This document shows positions 49,301 to 56,789 of a stretch of DNA of 64,000 nucleotides, in pieces; position 1 is the first letter of the stretch, and each line of letters opens with the position of its first letter. The translations under genes were made by a program, and so were the position numbers. The notes beneath the pieces were generated by a model, which saw only the letters and a list, made by a program, of their open reading frames with translations, made no database searches and had not been told where the DNA came from. The DNA comes from Streptomyces sp. TSRI0281 (GTDB taxonomy: Bacteria; Actinomycetota; Actinomycetes; Streptomycetales; Streptomycetaceae). The stretch lies in NCBI RefSeq assembly GCF_001905125.1, contig NZ_LWLE01000034.1, forward strand, positions 509,734 through 573,733, in the 5' to 3' direction.

Positions 49301-50398
49301 TCGCTCGCCGTGGAGGCGCACTCCGAGATCCCCTCGGGCGGCGCGGGACGCGTGCTGCGGATCGCCGACGCGGCCGACCCCGGCTGGCAGGCCACGCTCG
49401 ACGGGAAGCCGCTGACCCGCAAGACCGTCGACGGCTGGGCCCAGGGCTTCGAGCTCCCCGCCGACGGCGGCCGGCTGGACCTCACGTACGACACCCCGAT
49501 CACGCACACCGCGTGGATCTGGGCGCAGGCGGCGCTCGCCGTCGTCCTGGTGGTCCTCGCCCTGCCGGGCCGCCGCCGGGAGATCGACGACGACCTGCCC
49601 GAGGAAGCCGTCGCCGTCGCGGCGGAGCCGATCGAGGGCGAGGGACGCCGCGCCCGCAGGCTGCGCGCGGTCGCGGAGGCCGAGGCGGAGACGGCGGAGA
49701 CCGGTCAGGACGCCGGGATGGGCCCGGTCGGCCCGGACGGTCAGGCTGTGACGGTGGAACCGGAGGCGCCGGGTCTGCCCGCGACGCCGGGCGCGCCCGA
49801 TGCGCCGGGTGCGCCGGGGATGCCGGGTGCGCCAGGGGAGTACATCCCCGCGCAGCAGACCGCCGACCCGTACGCCGCTGACCCGTACGCCACGTCCCCG
49901 GACGGGCAGGCCGCCTACGCCCAGCAGGGGGACACCGGGAGCTACGCGCCCGTGCCGCCGCAGCAGCAGTACGGGGAGTGGGACGCGCAGCAACAGCAGC
50001 AGTACCAGGGCGCCGACTACCCGCAGTACCCGTACCAGGCCGACCCGTACCAGCAACAGCAGAACGCCGAGTACGACCCTTACCAGCAGCAGAACACGGC
50101 CTACCCGCAGTACGAGGGTCAGGGGCAGGGTCAGGGCCAGGGCCAGGTCCCGTACGCGGAGCAGCCGCAGGCGTACCAGGAGCAGGCCGACCCCAACGGG
50201 CACACCGGCCACCCCCAGTACCCCGACAACACGGGCCACAACCAGTACAGCGACCCCGGCCAGTACCCCGATCCCGGCCAGTACCCCGATCCCGGCCAGT
50301 ACAACGACCCCAGCCAGTACAACGAGCACGTCGACAACCCGGCCCCGGGCCAGGCCCCGTGGCAGACCGGTAACGCATCGCGAGGCGAGTCCGAGTGA
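46397..50398 (+). CDS. Very large GT2 glycosyltransferase membrane protein with low-complexity tail
   Basis: A 1333-residue protein. Residues about 20-270 are a GT-A domain (VVTAVLVSHDGARWLPDALA; DDCAPEPDALAAML; the acceptor region MRDDVDLCWRAHMAGHRV). After a linker, residues about 400-850 contain some 12 membrane helices, and 860-1150 form an outside domain ending near TAWIWAQAALAVVLVVLALP. The last 160 residues are a cytoplasmic low-complexity tail of Gln, Tyr, Pro, Asp and Asn (repeats such as YPDPGQ). ATG chosen at 46397 with GGAGGG 11 nt upstream. Overlaps the next gene by 4 nt. The layout fits a GT-C-like assembly or export factor for a cell-wall glycan, conserved next to whiB as I recall. 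Confidence 0.86.
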   Translation: MSVHSHSAAPNAAAAAPEFPRHVVTAVLVSHDGARWLPDALAGLLGQERPVQNVVAADTGSADDSARLVTAALGDERVLHLARRTSFGTAVDEAARTAGVLTPDDLPYLKRPSGWDPVTRTWRDDAYDLPELPHGEPVQWLWLLHDDCAPEPDALAAMLRVVDTDRHAAIVGPKLRGWYDRKQLLEVGVSIANSGRRWTGLDRREQDQGQHDQVRTVLSVSSAGMLIRRDVWEELGGFDRRLPLMRDDVDLCWRAHMAGHRVLVAPDAVLRHAEASARERRPIDCAGRSVSSPHRVDKAGAVYTMLVNAAGKALPWVLLRLVVGTLLRTLAYLVGKVPGQALDEVAGLFGTLLRPGRIIAARRSRGKGGTDPAELRSLFPPPGATVRATVEQVAGNFGGGSDADSGGSRHGAVESGPGGDDADFMEVDQFARLKRVGRKPGPVLFALLLLVSLIACRSLLSGGALAGGALLPAPGDVSELWGRYADGWHPIGTGGTQGAPPYLALISALSALFLGSTGFALTLLLVCSVPLAGLTAYFASRPLLESRLLRAWASIAYAFLPAATGALATGRLGTAVLAVLLPLVARAAVAAHGLRAAPGTGSGTGTPRGSWRATWAYALLLTFTMAFTPVVWPLAAVLGLGVLALRRNDITAYGLRFLAAIGTPLLILAPWSLSLLTSPSGFLKEAGLDIGPGTASALDLLGISPGGPKAAGGVLLLGIVLAALAALLRGERQFAIRTAWAVALVALLVAGITNGSSWAGPATLVYGIALIAAALLGADGARVRVAELSFGWRQPVAALIALAAAAAPVLAAFGWMIGGADGPLERRDPVQVPAFVAEESTTRDQPRTLVLGGTSPESVDYTLARGSGARLGDAELTESGDGNSHLDKVVANLVAGSGADQGGQLSGFAIRYVLVRDGAPRQMSRVLDSTPGLSRLSQLDGSALWRVDRQVARVMIVPSGEGERLPVGSLAVEAHSEIPSGGAGRVLRIADAADPGWQATLDGKPLTRKTVDGWAQGFELPADGGRLDLTYDTPITHTAWIWAQAALAVVLVVLALPGRRREIDDDLPEEAVAVAAEPIEGEGRRARRLRAVAEAEAETAETGQDAGMGPVGPDGQAVTVEPEAPGLPATPGAPDAPGAPGMPGAPGEYIPAQQTADPYAADPYATSPDGQAAYAQQGDTGSYAPVPPQQQYGEWDAQQQQQYQGADYPQYPYQADPYQQQQNAEYDPYQQQNTAYPQYEGQGQGQGQGQVPYAEQPQAYQEQADPNGHTGHPQYPDNTGHNQYSDPGQYPDPGQYPDPGQYNDPSQYNEHVDNPAPGQAPWQTGNASRGESE

Positions 50399-51954
50399 AG
50401 TCCACCCATCTGTCCCTCATCGCGGGCACCGTCGCCCTCGCCGCCGTCACCGGGTTCGCCGCGCTCACCGCGCCCGGCGAGGGGGACGCGGCGGAGGCGA
50501 AGCCCGCGTCCCGGCTGCCCGTCGAACGCTCCAGCCTGCTCTGCCCGGCGCCCAGCGGCTCCGATCTCGCGGACACGCTGTACACGTCCTTCACCCCGGC
50601 GGGGAAGGGTGCCGCCGGGGCGGGAACCGCCGAACTGAGGCCGTCCGTGCCGCTCGTGGACGACGAGGCGGACGGGGACGACGCGGCGGCCGAGAAGGAC
50701 CCGAAGAAGATCAAGAAGGCCGAAGAGGCCGCGAGGAAGGCGAAGGAGAAGGCCGAGAAGCCGGTCGTCACCGTCAAGGAGCCCGGCAAACCGGTCACCG
50801 CCGAGGCATCGGACTCCGACGCACCCGCCCTGGTCGGTACCGCCCACGGCCGGACTGCCCCCGGCTGGACCACCCAGCAGACCACCAAGGTCGCCGCCGG
50901 GGACGCCCGGGGCGTGCTGGGGGTCAGCTGCACCGCCCCGGACACGGACTTCTGGTTCCCCGCGGTGAGCACCGCGAAGTCCCGGCAGGACTACATCCAC
51001 CTCACCAACCCGGACGACAGCGCCGCCGTCGCCGACATCGAGCTGTACGGCCCCGAGGGCGCGCTCAAGTCCGATGTCGGCGAGGGCATCACGGTCCCGC
51101 CGCGGTCGACCGTCGCGATGCTGGTCACCACCCTGACCAGCGAGGTCGCGGACAGTGTGACCGCCCATGTCACCACCCGCACCGGACGGGTCGGAGCGGT
51201 CGTCGGCGTCGCGGACGACAAGGCGGGCAGCGACTGGCTGGCGGCCGCCGCCGACCCCAAGGGCACCCTCGTCATGCCCGGCATCCCGGCCGACGCCACC
51301 TCCGTACAGCTGGTCGCCTTCGCCCCCGGCGAGGACGACGCGGACGTGAAGGTGCAGCTGCTGGGCAAGACCGCGGCGTTCGCCCCGGCCGGGAACGACA
51401 CCCTGCACATCAAGTCGGGGATGACCGCGAGCGTCGACCTGAAGGACGTGACCCGGGACGAGCCGGGGTCCCTGCGGCTGACGCCCGTCCAGAGCAGCCG
51501 GGCCACTCCGATCGTGGCCGCGTTGCGTGTGGTGCGCGGCACCGGCGCCAAGCAGGAGATCGCCTTCATCCCGGCGACCGGCCCGGTGGGCGAGCGGGCG
51601 AGCGTCGCCGACAACCGGGCGAAGGGCTCGACGCTCTCCCTGTCCGCACCGGGTGCGACGGCGAAGGTGAAGGTCACCGCCTCGGCGGGCAGCGAGGGCG
51701 GCGAACAGGTCGTCAAGACGTACACGGTCAAGGGCGGTACGACCCTCGCCGTCGACCCGCCGGTGCCGTCCGGGCTCAAGGGCGGCTACGCGCTGACGGT
51801 CGAGACGGAATCGGGCGGTCCGGTGCACGCCGCCCGCACGCTCGCCCTTCCTGAGGGCGGGGTGGCGATGTTCACGGTGCAGACGCTGCCGGACGACAGG
51901 GGAACGGTGGTCGTTCCGTCGGCGAAGCAGGACCTGTCGGTCCTGTCCGACTGA
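50395..51954 (+). CDS. DUF5719 family exported protein
   Basis: A 519-residue protein with an N-terminal signal or anchor (LSLIAGTVALAAVTGFAALT, residues 6-25), a charged Lys/Glu-rich coiled-coil-like stretch (about 100-125, KKIKKAEEAARKAKEKAEK) and a long beta-rich domain (FWFPAVSTAKSRQDYIHLTN to the end) typical of DUF5719. The GTG overlaps the stop of the glycosyltransferase by 4 nt, so the two proteins are made together. DUF5719 proteins occur beside such transferases in actinobacteria; the role is unknown, presumably outside the membrane. Confidence 0.85.
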   Translation: MKSTHLSLIAGTVALAAVTGFAALTAPGEGDAAEAKPASRLPVERSSLLCPAPSGSDLADTLYTSFTPAGKGAAGAGTAELRPSVPLVDDEADGDDAAAEKDPKKIKKAEEAARKAKEKAEKPVVTVKEPGKPVTAEASDSDAPALVGTAHGRTAPGWTTQQTTKVAAGDARGVLGVSCTAPDTDFWFPAVSTAKSRQDYIHLTNPDDSAAVADIELYGPEGALKSDVGEGITVPPRSTVAMLVTTLTSEVADSVTAHVTTRTGRVGAVVGVADDKAGSDWLAAAADPKGTLVMPGIPADATSVQLVAFAPGEDDADVKVQLLGKTAAFAPAGNDTLHIKSGMTASVDLKDVTRDEPGSLRLTPVQSSRATPIVAALRVVRGTGAKQEIAFIPATGPVGERASVADNRAKGSTLSLSAPGATAKVKVTASAGSEGGEQVVKTYTVKGGTTLAVDPPVPSGLKGGYALTVETESGGPVHAARTLALPEGGVAMFTVQTLPDDRGTVVVPSAKQDLSVLSD

Positions 51955-52017
51955 GGCACGCGGACGTTCACACGCTCTGGGGCGCGGGGACGTTCACATA
52001 TTCACACGTTCACACAT

Positions 52018-52055
52018 TCACGGGCGGGGCACCGGGCACCGGGCTCCGCCCGTGA
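52018..52055. terminator. Hairpin between DUF5719 and metallopeptidase-like gene
   Basis: TCACGGGCGG (52018-52027) pairs with CCGCCCGTGA (52046-52055), loop 18 nt. Preceded by several GTTCACAC/ATTCACAC repeats at 51965-52020. Confidence 0.7.
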
Positions 52056-52083
52056 CGGCTTTCCCGGCCCCGGTACGGGCGGC

Positions 52084-52515
52084 TCACTCCTGCCCGTACC
52101 GGGGGTCGACCGACTCGGGAGCCAGCCCTAGCAGTTCCGCGACCTGCTCCACGACGACCTCGTGCACCAGCAGGGCACGTTCGTCGCGGCTCTTGGTACG
52201 GATCTCGACGGGGCGCCGGTAGACCACGATCTGCGCGGGCTGCCCCTTGGAGGCGGACAGCGCACTGCCCAGCGGCACGGTCTCCTCCGGCGTCCCGGGT
52301 ACGTCGAGGACCACGAAGTCCACCTCGGCCAGCTGCGGCCATCGGCGCTCCAGCCGCTCCACGGAGTCCTGGACGAGATCGCGGAACGTCTCGCCCCGGC
52401 TGGCGGACAGGGGGACCTGGGGCGGGGCGACGGGCCCGCGCATGCCGCGGCCATGACGGTCGCGACGACGGGGTCGCGGTTCGGACGCGTGGGGAGGTAC
52501 GGGACTGTCCATCAC
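52084..52515 (-). CDS. Metallopeptidase-like (zincin-1 family) protein without HExxH
   Basis: A 143-residue protein of the PF06262 'zincin' group: FRDLVQDSVERLERRWPQLA, FVVLDVPGTPEE and the end LLGLAPESVDPRYGQE. The site expected to be HExxH reads LVHEVVVEQVAEL, that is H-E-V-V-V-E, so the second zinc histidine is missing. GTG at 52515 (ATG at 52512 also possible): TACGCT (52522-52527, minus strand) ends 6 nt before the GTG and no ribosome site exists, so it is likely leaderless. Confidence 0.8.
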   Translation of the reverse strand: MMDSPVPPHASEPRPRRRDRHGRGMRGPVAPPQVPLSASRGETFRDLVQDSVERLERRWPQLAEVDFVVLDVPGTPEETVPLGSALSASKGQPAQIVVYRRPVEIRTKSRDERALLVHEVVVEQVAELLGLAPESVDPRYGQE

Positions 52516-52833
52516 CGACGCAGCGTAGCCCTCACCGGGGTGCGCCGCCGGTGATCGTGTCGCGGCCCGGCCACCTGTCCGCAGTTGAACATTCCGGCCA
52601 AGGTTGAGCCCGTTTCCGGCCCCGAACCCGACCGGCGGCCCCGCGCGCGACGCCGGCTCCCGTTCTCCGGGATGAACGGAGGCTTCCGGTCACAGCACGC
52701 GCTTTCCCGCCACCGCCCAGGTCAGGGCGGTCACCCGGAGGTACGCCGTGCCCGAGGTCACGGCGCGACACGGTGGGGTGACCTGAAGGGGTGTCGTCGC
52801 AGCCCGCTCAAGAGTGCGGTAGCGTCCAACATC
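52516..52833. other. 318-bp divergent region, zincin-like / DUF3499 genes
   Basis: No gene seen. It holds two back-to-back leaderless-type promoters: TACGCT on the minus strand (52522-52527) and TAGCGT on the plus strand (52820-52825), each 6-8 nt from a GTG. Confidence 0.6.
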
Positions 52834-53211
52834 GTGAGCCCTGTACGTCGCTGTTCGCGCACCGCGTGCGGCCGCCCTGCCGTCGCGACACTGACGTACG
52901 TCTATGCCGACTCGACTGCGGTCCTCGGCCCGCTCGCCACCTACGCCGAGCCCCACTGTTACGACCTCTGCGCCGAACACAGTGAGCGGCTCACCGCGCC
53001 ACGCGGCTGGGAGGTGGTGCGGCTCTCCGACGGCTCCGCCCCCTCACAACCCAGTGGCGACGATCTCGAAGCGCTCGCCAACGCCGTACGAGAAGCGGCC
53101 CGGCCGACCGACCGCGGACCCGGCGGCGGGGGCCGGGGCCCGCGCTCCGCCGATCCGGTCGAGGTCGCACGCCGCGGCCACCTGCGCGTGCTGCGTTCCC
53201 CGGACTCCTGA
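52834..53211 (+). CDS. DUF3499 family protein
   Basis: A 125-residue protein. CSRTACGRPAVATLTYVYAD and HCYDLCAEHSERLTAPRGWE provide four cysteines in C-x4-C and C-x3-C pairs, likely a zinc site, as in DUF3499 proteins. The C-terminus is Gly/Arg/Pro-rich and ends with VEVARRGHLRVLR. GTG start with TAGCGT 8 nt upstream and no ribosome site. It precedes manB in the same direction by 57 nt. Function unknown. Confidence 0.82.
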   Translation: MSPVRRCSRTACGRPAVATLTYVYADSTAVLGPLATYAEPHCYDLCAEHSERLTAPRGWEVVRLSDGSAPSQPSGDDLEALANAVREAARPTDRGPGGGGRGPRSADPVEVARRGHLRVLRSPDS

Positions 53212-53268
53212 CGCATCGGCCCGCCGGGTAGTTTGGGCGTTCCGCCCCAACCCCCAGGAGGACCGGCC

Positions 53269-54639
53269 GTGGTTGCTGATCTGTCGCAGCTCGTGAAGGC
53301 GTACGACGTGCGCGGAGTGGTGCCCGATCAGTGGGACGAGCCGTTGGCCGAGCTGTTCGGTGCGGCGTTCGTCCAGGTCACTTCGGCGGACGCGATCGTG
53401 ATCGGCCATGACATGCGGCCGTCGTCGCCGGGCCTGGCCGGGGCTTTCGCCCGGGGCGCGACGGCCCGTGGCGCCGACGTCACGCTGATCGGCCTCTGCT
53501 CGACGGACCAGCTGTACTACGCCTCGGGGGCACTGGACCTGCCGGGGGCGATGTTCACGGCTTCGCACAACCCGGCGCGGTACAACGGCATCAAGATGTG
53601 CCGGGCCGGAGCCGCCCCTGTCGGCCAGGACACCGGGCTGACCGAGATCCGCACCCTGGTCGAACAGTGGTCGGAACACGGGGCCCCGCAGACCCCCGCG
53701 ACCACCACCCCCGGAACGGTCTCCGAACGCGACACCCTGACCGATTACGCCGCACACCTGCTGGGCCTGGTCGAACTCGACCGGATCAGGCCCCTGAAGG
53801 TCGTCGTGGACGCGGGCAACGGCATGGGCGGTCACACGGTCCCGACGGTCTTCGCGGGCCTGCCGCTCGACCTCGTCCCCATGTACTTCGAACTGGACGG
53901 CACCTTCCCGAACCACGAGGCCAACCCCCTCGACCCGAAGAACATCGTCGACCTCCAGGCACGCGTCCTGGCCGAGGGCGCCGACCTCGGCCTCGCCTTC
54001 GACGGGGACGCGGACCGCTGCTTCGTGGTCGACGAGCGCGGCGCGGGTGTCTCCCCGTCCGCGATCACGGCCCTGGTAGCGGCCCGCGAACTGGCCCGCA
54101 ACGGCGGCAGGGGCACCGTGATCCACAACCTGATCACCTCCTGGTCGGTCCCGGAAGTGATCCGCGAGAACGGCGGAACCCCCGTCCGTACCCGGGTGGG
54201 CCACTCCTTCATCAAGGCGGAGATGGCCCAGCACGGCGCGATCTTCGGCGGCGAGCACTCCGCGCACTACTACTTCCGGGACTTCTGGAACGCCGATACG
54301 GGCATGCTCGCCGCCCTCCACGTCCTGGCCGCCCTGGGCGGCCAGCCGGGCCCGCTCTCCGAACTGGTCGCCCAGTACGACCGGTACGCCGGCTCCGGCG
54401 AGATCAACTCCACGGTCGATGACCAGCAGGGCCGCCTGGCCGCGATCAGGGCGGCCTACGGCAACCGCGACGACGTCACGTTCGACGAACTCGACGGCCT
54501 CACGGCAACGTCCACCGACTGGTGGTTCAACCTCCGCGCCTCCAACACGGAACCGCTCCTGCGCCTGAACGTCGAGGCAAGGGACGAAGAAACGATGACG
54601 GCGGTACGAGACGAGGTCCTGTCGGTGGTCCGCGGCTAG
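53269..54639 (+). CDS. manB: Phosphomannomutase
   Basis: A 456-residue alpha-D-phosphohexomutase that interconverts mannose-6-phosphate and mannose-1-phosphate. Active-site serine in MFTASHNPARYNGIK (about residue 105), metal loop AFDGDADRCFVVDERG (about 243-258), sugar loop GGEHSAHYYFRDF and phosphate loop RASNTEPLLRLNVEARDEE near the end. AGGAGGA lies 6 nt before the GTG at 53269. It supplies the nucleotidylyltransferase at 39511, and ManA (56790) supplies its substrate. Confidence 0.95.
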   Translation: MVADLSQLVKAYDVRGVVPDQWDEPLAELFGAAFVQVTSADAIVIGHDMRPSSPGLAGAFARGATARGADVTLIGLCSTDQLYYASGALDLPGAMFTASHNPARYNGIKMCRAGAAPVGQDTGLTEIRTLVEQWSEHGAPQTPATTTPGTVSERDTLTDYAAHLLGLVELDRIRPLKVVVDAGNGMGGHTVPTVFAGLPLDLVPMYFELDGTFPNHEANPLDPKNIVDLQARVLAEGADLGLAFDGDADRCFVVDERGAGVSPSAITALVAARELARNGGRGTVIHNLITSWSVPEVIRENGGTPVRTRVGHSFIKAEMAQHGAIFGGEHSAHYYFRDFWNADTGMLAALHVLAALGGQPGPLSELVAQYDRYAGSGEINSTVDDQQGRLAAIRAAYGNRDDVTFDELDGLTATSTDWWFNLRASNTEPLLRLNVEARDEETMTAVRDEVLSVVRG

Positions 54640-55215
54640 CCCCGCCCCAACCCGGGCCCCGCCGGGAAACCCAGCCCGCCCCGCCCCAACCCCAGCCCCC
54701 GTCCGTCCCTGGCCCCTGCCCGCCCACCCCCAGCCCGCCCGGCCCTGCCCCAGCCCCTGCCCGTCCCTAGCCCCCGCCCAACCTCAGCCCGCCCGGCGCT
54801 TGAGGGCATCCTTTTCCCGAGCCCCGGGGCCGCAGCCCCCATCCCAGCCCGTCCGGCGTTTGAGGACAGCCGGACCCGGGGCCGCCCCCAACCTCAGCCC
54901 CTCCGGCGTTTGAGGAGCGGGGTCCGGTACAGCGCCCCGAATCCCCAGCCCGTCCGGCGTTTGAGGACACCGGGGCCCCGGGGGCCGCCGCCCCCAACCC
55001 CAGCCCCTCCGGCGCTTGAGGAGCGGGGCCCGGGGCAGCGCCCCGGTTTCGGGAAGGGGCGGGTAGGGGACAGGCCCGCCGCAGGCGCCCCACCCGCGCC
55101 GCCCCCACCTCCGCCCCCGCCCCGGCCGCGCCCCCGCCACCCCAGCGGTAGGCTGACGACGCCTGATCCACGCGAACCCGAACCGCTTGTTCGAACGCTC
55201 GAAGGGACCCACCCC
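54640..55215. other. 576-bp intergenic region with repeats
   Basis: No gene. 54640-54784 is a C-rich stretch of CCAGCCC and CCCGCCC units; 54785-55070 is repeat array B; 55071-55215 is a CGCCCC-rich stretch and the leader of the Trm112-like gene. Frames of 100-500 residues here follow the repeats or oppose neighbouring genes and are artefacts. Confidence 0.8.
54785..55070. repeat. Five-copy intergenic repeat array B
   Basis: Copies of the core (CAGCCCGTCCGGCGTTTGAG type) begin at 54785, 54845, 54895, 54946 and 55001. The array ends with the same 30-nt tail as array A (55041-55070). Cores alternate CGCCCGG, CGTCCGG and CCTCCGG, and the following bases (ACAGC, AGCGGGG) vary as in other Streptomyces. 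Confidence 0.88.
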
Positions 55216-55398
55216 ATGCCGCTCGAAGCCGGCCTTCTGGAGATCCTCGCCTGCCCGGCCTGTCACTCCCCGCTCGACGACCGGTCGGCAGCCGACAGCC
55301 CGGAGCTGGTCTGCACCGGCACGGACTGCGGCCTGGCCTACCCGGTACGGGACGGCATCCCGGTCCTGCTCGTCGACGAGGCCCGCCGCCCCGCCTGA
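55216..55398 (+). CDS. Trm112-like small zinc protein
   Basis: A 60-residue protein with a Trm112p fold: LLEILACPACHSPL (C13, C16), VCTGTDCGLAYPVRDGIPVL (C33, C38), typical of UPF0434/YcaR proteins that stabilise partner methyltransferases or serve as small zinc-ribbon proteins. GAAGGGA lies 8 nt before the ATG. It is followed after 106 nt by the SIS-domain gene on the same strand and is conserved at this position in my memory of Streptomyces genomes. Confidence 0.88.
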   Translation: MPLEAGLLEILACPACHSPLDDRSAADSPELVCTGTDCGLAYPVRDGIPVLLVDEARRPA

Positions 55399-55504
55399 CA
55401 GCGAGCGACGCGCGTACTCGGCGCGGGCGGGCGACGAAAACCGCCGTACCCCGCACCCGTACCACGCACCCCGCACCCCGCACGGTGATCGGAGGCCCAC
55501 CGCC

Positions 55505-56641
55505 ATGCTCGACGAGTCGCTGCTCGACGCCCCGGAAGACCTGGCCCGAGCCGACCGCCGCGGTCTGCTCCGGGGCGCCGCCGAGGCCGGTGCCCGCGTC
55601 CGTACCGCTGCCCGGCACGCCGCCGAGGCCGGCATCGGCAACCTGAACCCGGAGGGCCGGCCCCGCGCCGTCCTCGTCGCCGTCCCCGGCACCGCCGCGT
55701 CCGGTGTCGCCGACCTCATCGGCGCACTGGCGGGGGCCGCCGCACCTGTCGCCCGGATCCACCCCTCCGGCGTCGCCCCTGCCGCCGGCGCCCTGCGCTG
55801 GACGCTCCCCGGCTGGGCCGGATCCGTGGATCTGCTGCTCATCGCCACGGCCGACGGTTCCGAACCGGGCCTCGCCCTGCTCGCCGAACAGGCGTACCGC
55901 CGCGGCTGCACCGTGGTCGCCGTGGCCCCCACCCGCTCCCCCCTGAGCGAAGCGGTCGACGGGGCCCACGGTCTCGCCGTACCGATGGCGGCCGCCCCGC
56001 ACGGCGAGTACGACGCGGAGACCTCGGCCGCCGGACCGGGGACCCTGTGGGCGCTGCTCACCCCGCTGCTGGCGCTGCTGGACCGGGTGGGGCTGGTGAC
56101 CGCGCCACCCGAGGACCTGCAGAAGGTGGCCGACCGCCTGGACCGCACCGCCGAACGCTGCGGCCCGGCCATCGCCACGTACAGCAATCCGGCGAAGACC
56201 CTCGCCGCCGAGCTCGCCGACATGCTGCCGCTCGTGTGGACGGAGGGCGACGCCGCAGGTCCCGTCGGGCGCCGTTTCGCCGCCGTACTGTCCGAACTCG
56301 CGGGCCGCCCGGCCCTCGCCGCCGAACTTCCCGAGGCGCTGCCCTCGCACGGGGCGCTACTGGCCGGAGACTTCGCCGCCGGGGCCGATCCCGACGACTT
56401 CTTCCGTGACCGCGTCAGCGAGCGGGAACCCCTGAGGGCCAGGGTCGTCCTGCTCCGGGACCGGCCCACGGGCGGCCTGAGCGCCTACCCGGCGGCACGC
56501 GAACTGGCACTCGGCCACGACACGGCCATCAGCGAACTCGAACCGGACGAGGGCGGCGCGCTCGAAGCCCTCGCCGAACTTCTCGCCATCACGGACTTCG
56601 CCGCGGTCTACCTGTCACTGGCTGCGGCCCCCCGCCCCTGA
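55505..56641 (+). CDS. SIS-domain protein, phosphoglucose/phosphomannose isomerase-like
   Basis: A 378-residue protein with two SIS-type halves (PRAVLVAVPGTAASGVADLI; the second half AIATYSNPAKTLAAELADML) resembling the bifunctional phosphoglucose/phosphomannose isomerase of archaea and actinobacteria (its C-terminal domain pattern is clear). The TS-x-S sugar-phosphate motif is not obvious, so catalysis is not certain. GGAGG lies 9 nt before the ATG. It sits between manB and manA, so a role in mannose-phosphate metabolism is likely. Confidence 0.82.
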   Translation: MLDESLLDAPEDLARADRRGLLRGAAEAGARVRTAARHAAEAGIGNLNPEGRPRAVLVAVPGTAASGVADLIGALAGAAAPVARIHPSGVAPAAGALRWTLPGWAGSVDLLLIATADGSEPGLALLAEQAYRRGCTVVAVAPTRSPLSEAVDGAHGLAVPMAAAPHGEYDAETSAAGPGTLWALLTPLLALLDRVGLVTAPPEDLQKVADRLDRTAERCGPAIATYSNPAKTLAAELADMLPLVWTEGDAAGPVGRRFAAVLSELAGRPALAAELPEALPSHGALLAGDFAAGADPDDFFRDRVSEREPLRARVVLLRDRPTGGLSAYPAARELALGHDTAISELEPDEGGALEALAELLAITDFAAVYLSLAAAPRP

Positions 56642-56789
56642 CGCGCGCCCGGACCGGCCCCCACGCCGCCTCCTCCACACCCAGCCCCATACCTCGCTCC
56701 CCACACCCAGCCCCCATACCTCGCTCCCCACACCCCCCGCTTCCCTCTCCCACCCCTCCGCACCCGCGCATCTCCCGAGGACGAATCCC

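Noticed and set aside
48032..50329. A 765-residue minus-strand open frame opposite the large glycosyltransferase
   Set aside because: Val/Arg/Gly repeats mirror the tail repeats; no start signal or domain.
41831..55070. The two repeat arrays as CRISPR arrays
   Set aside because: The spacing is partly regular (58-59 bp) but the intervening sequences are themselves near-identical, so they are not spacers, and no cas gene is present.
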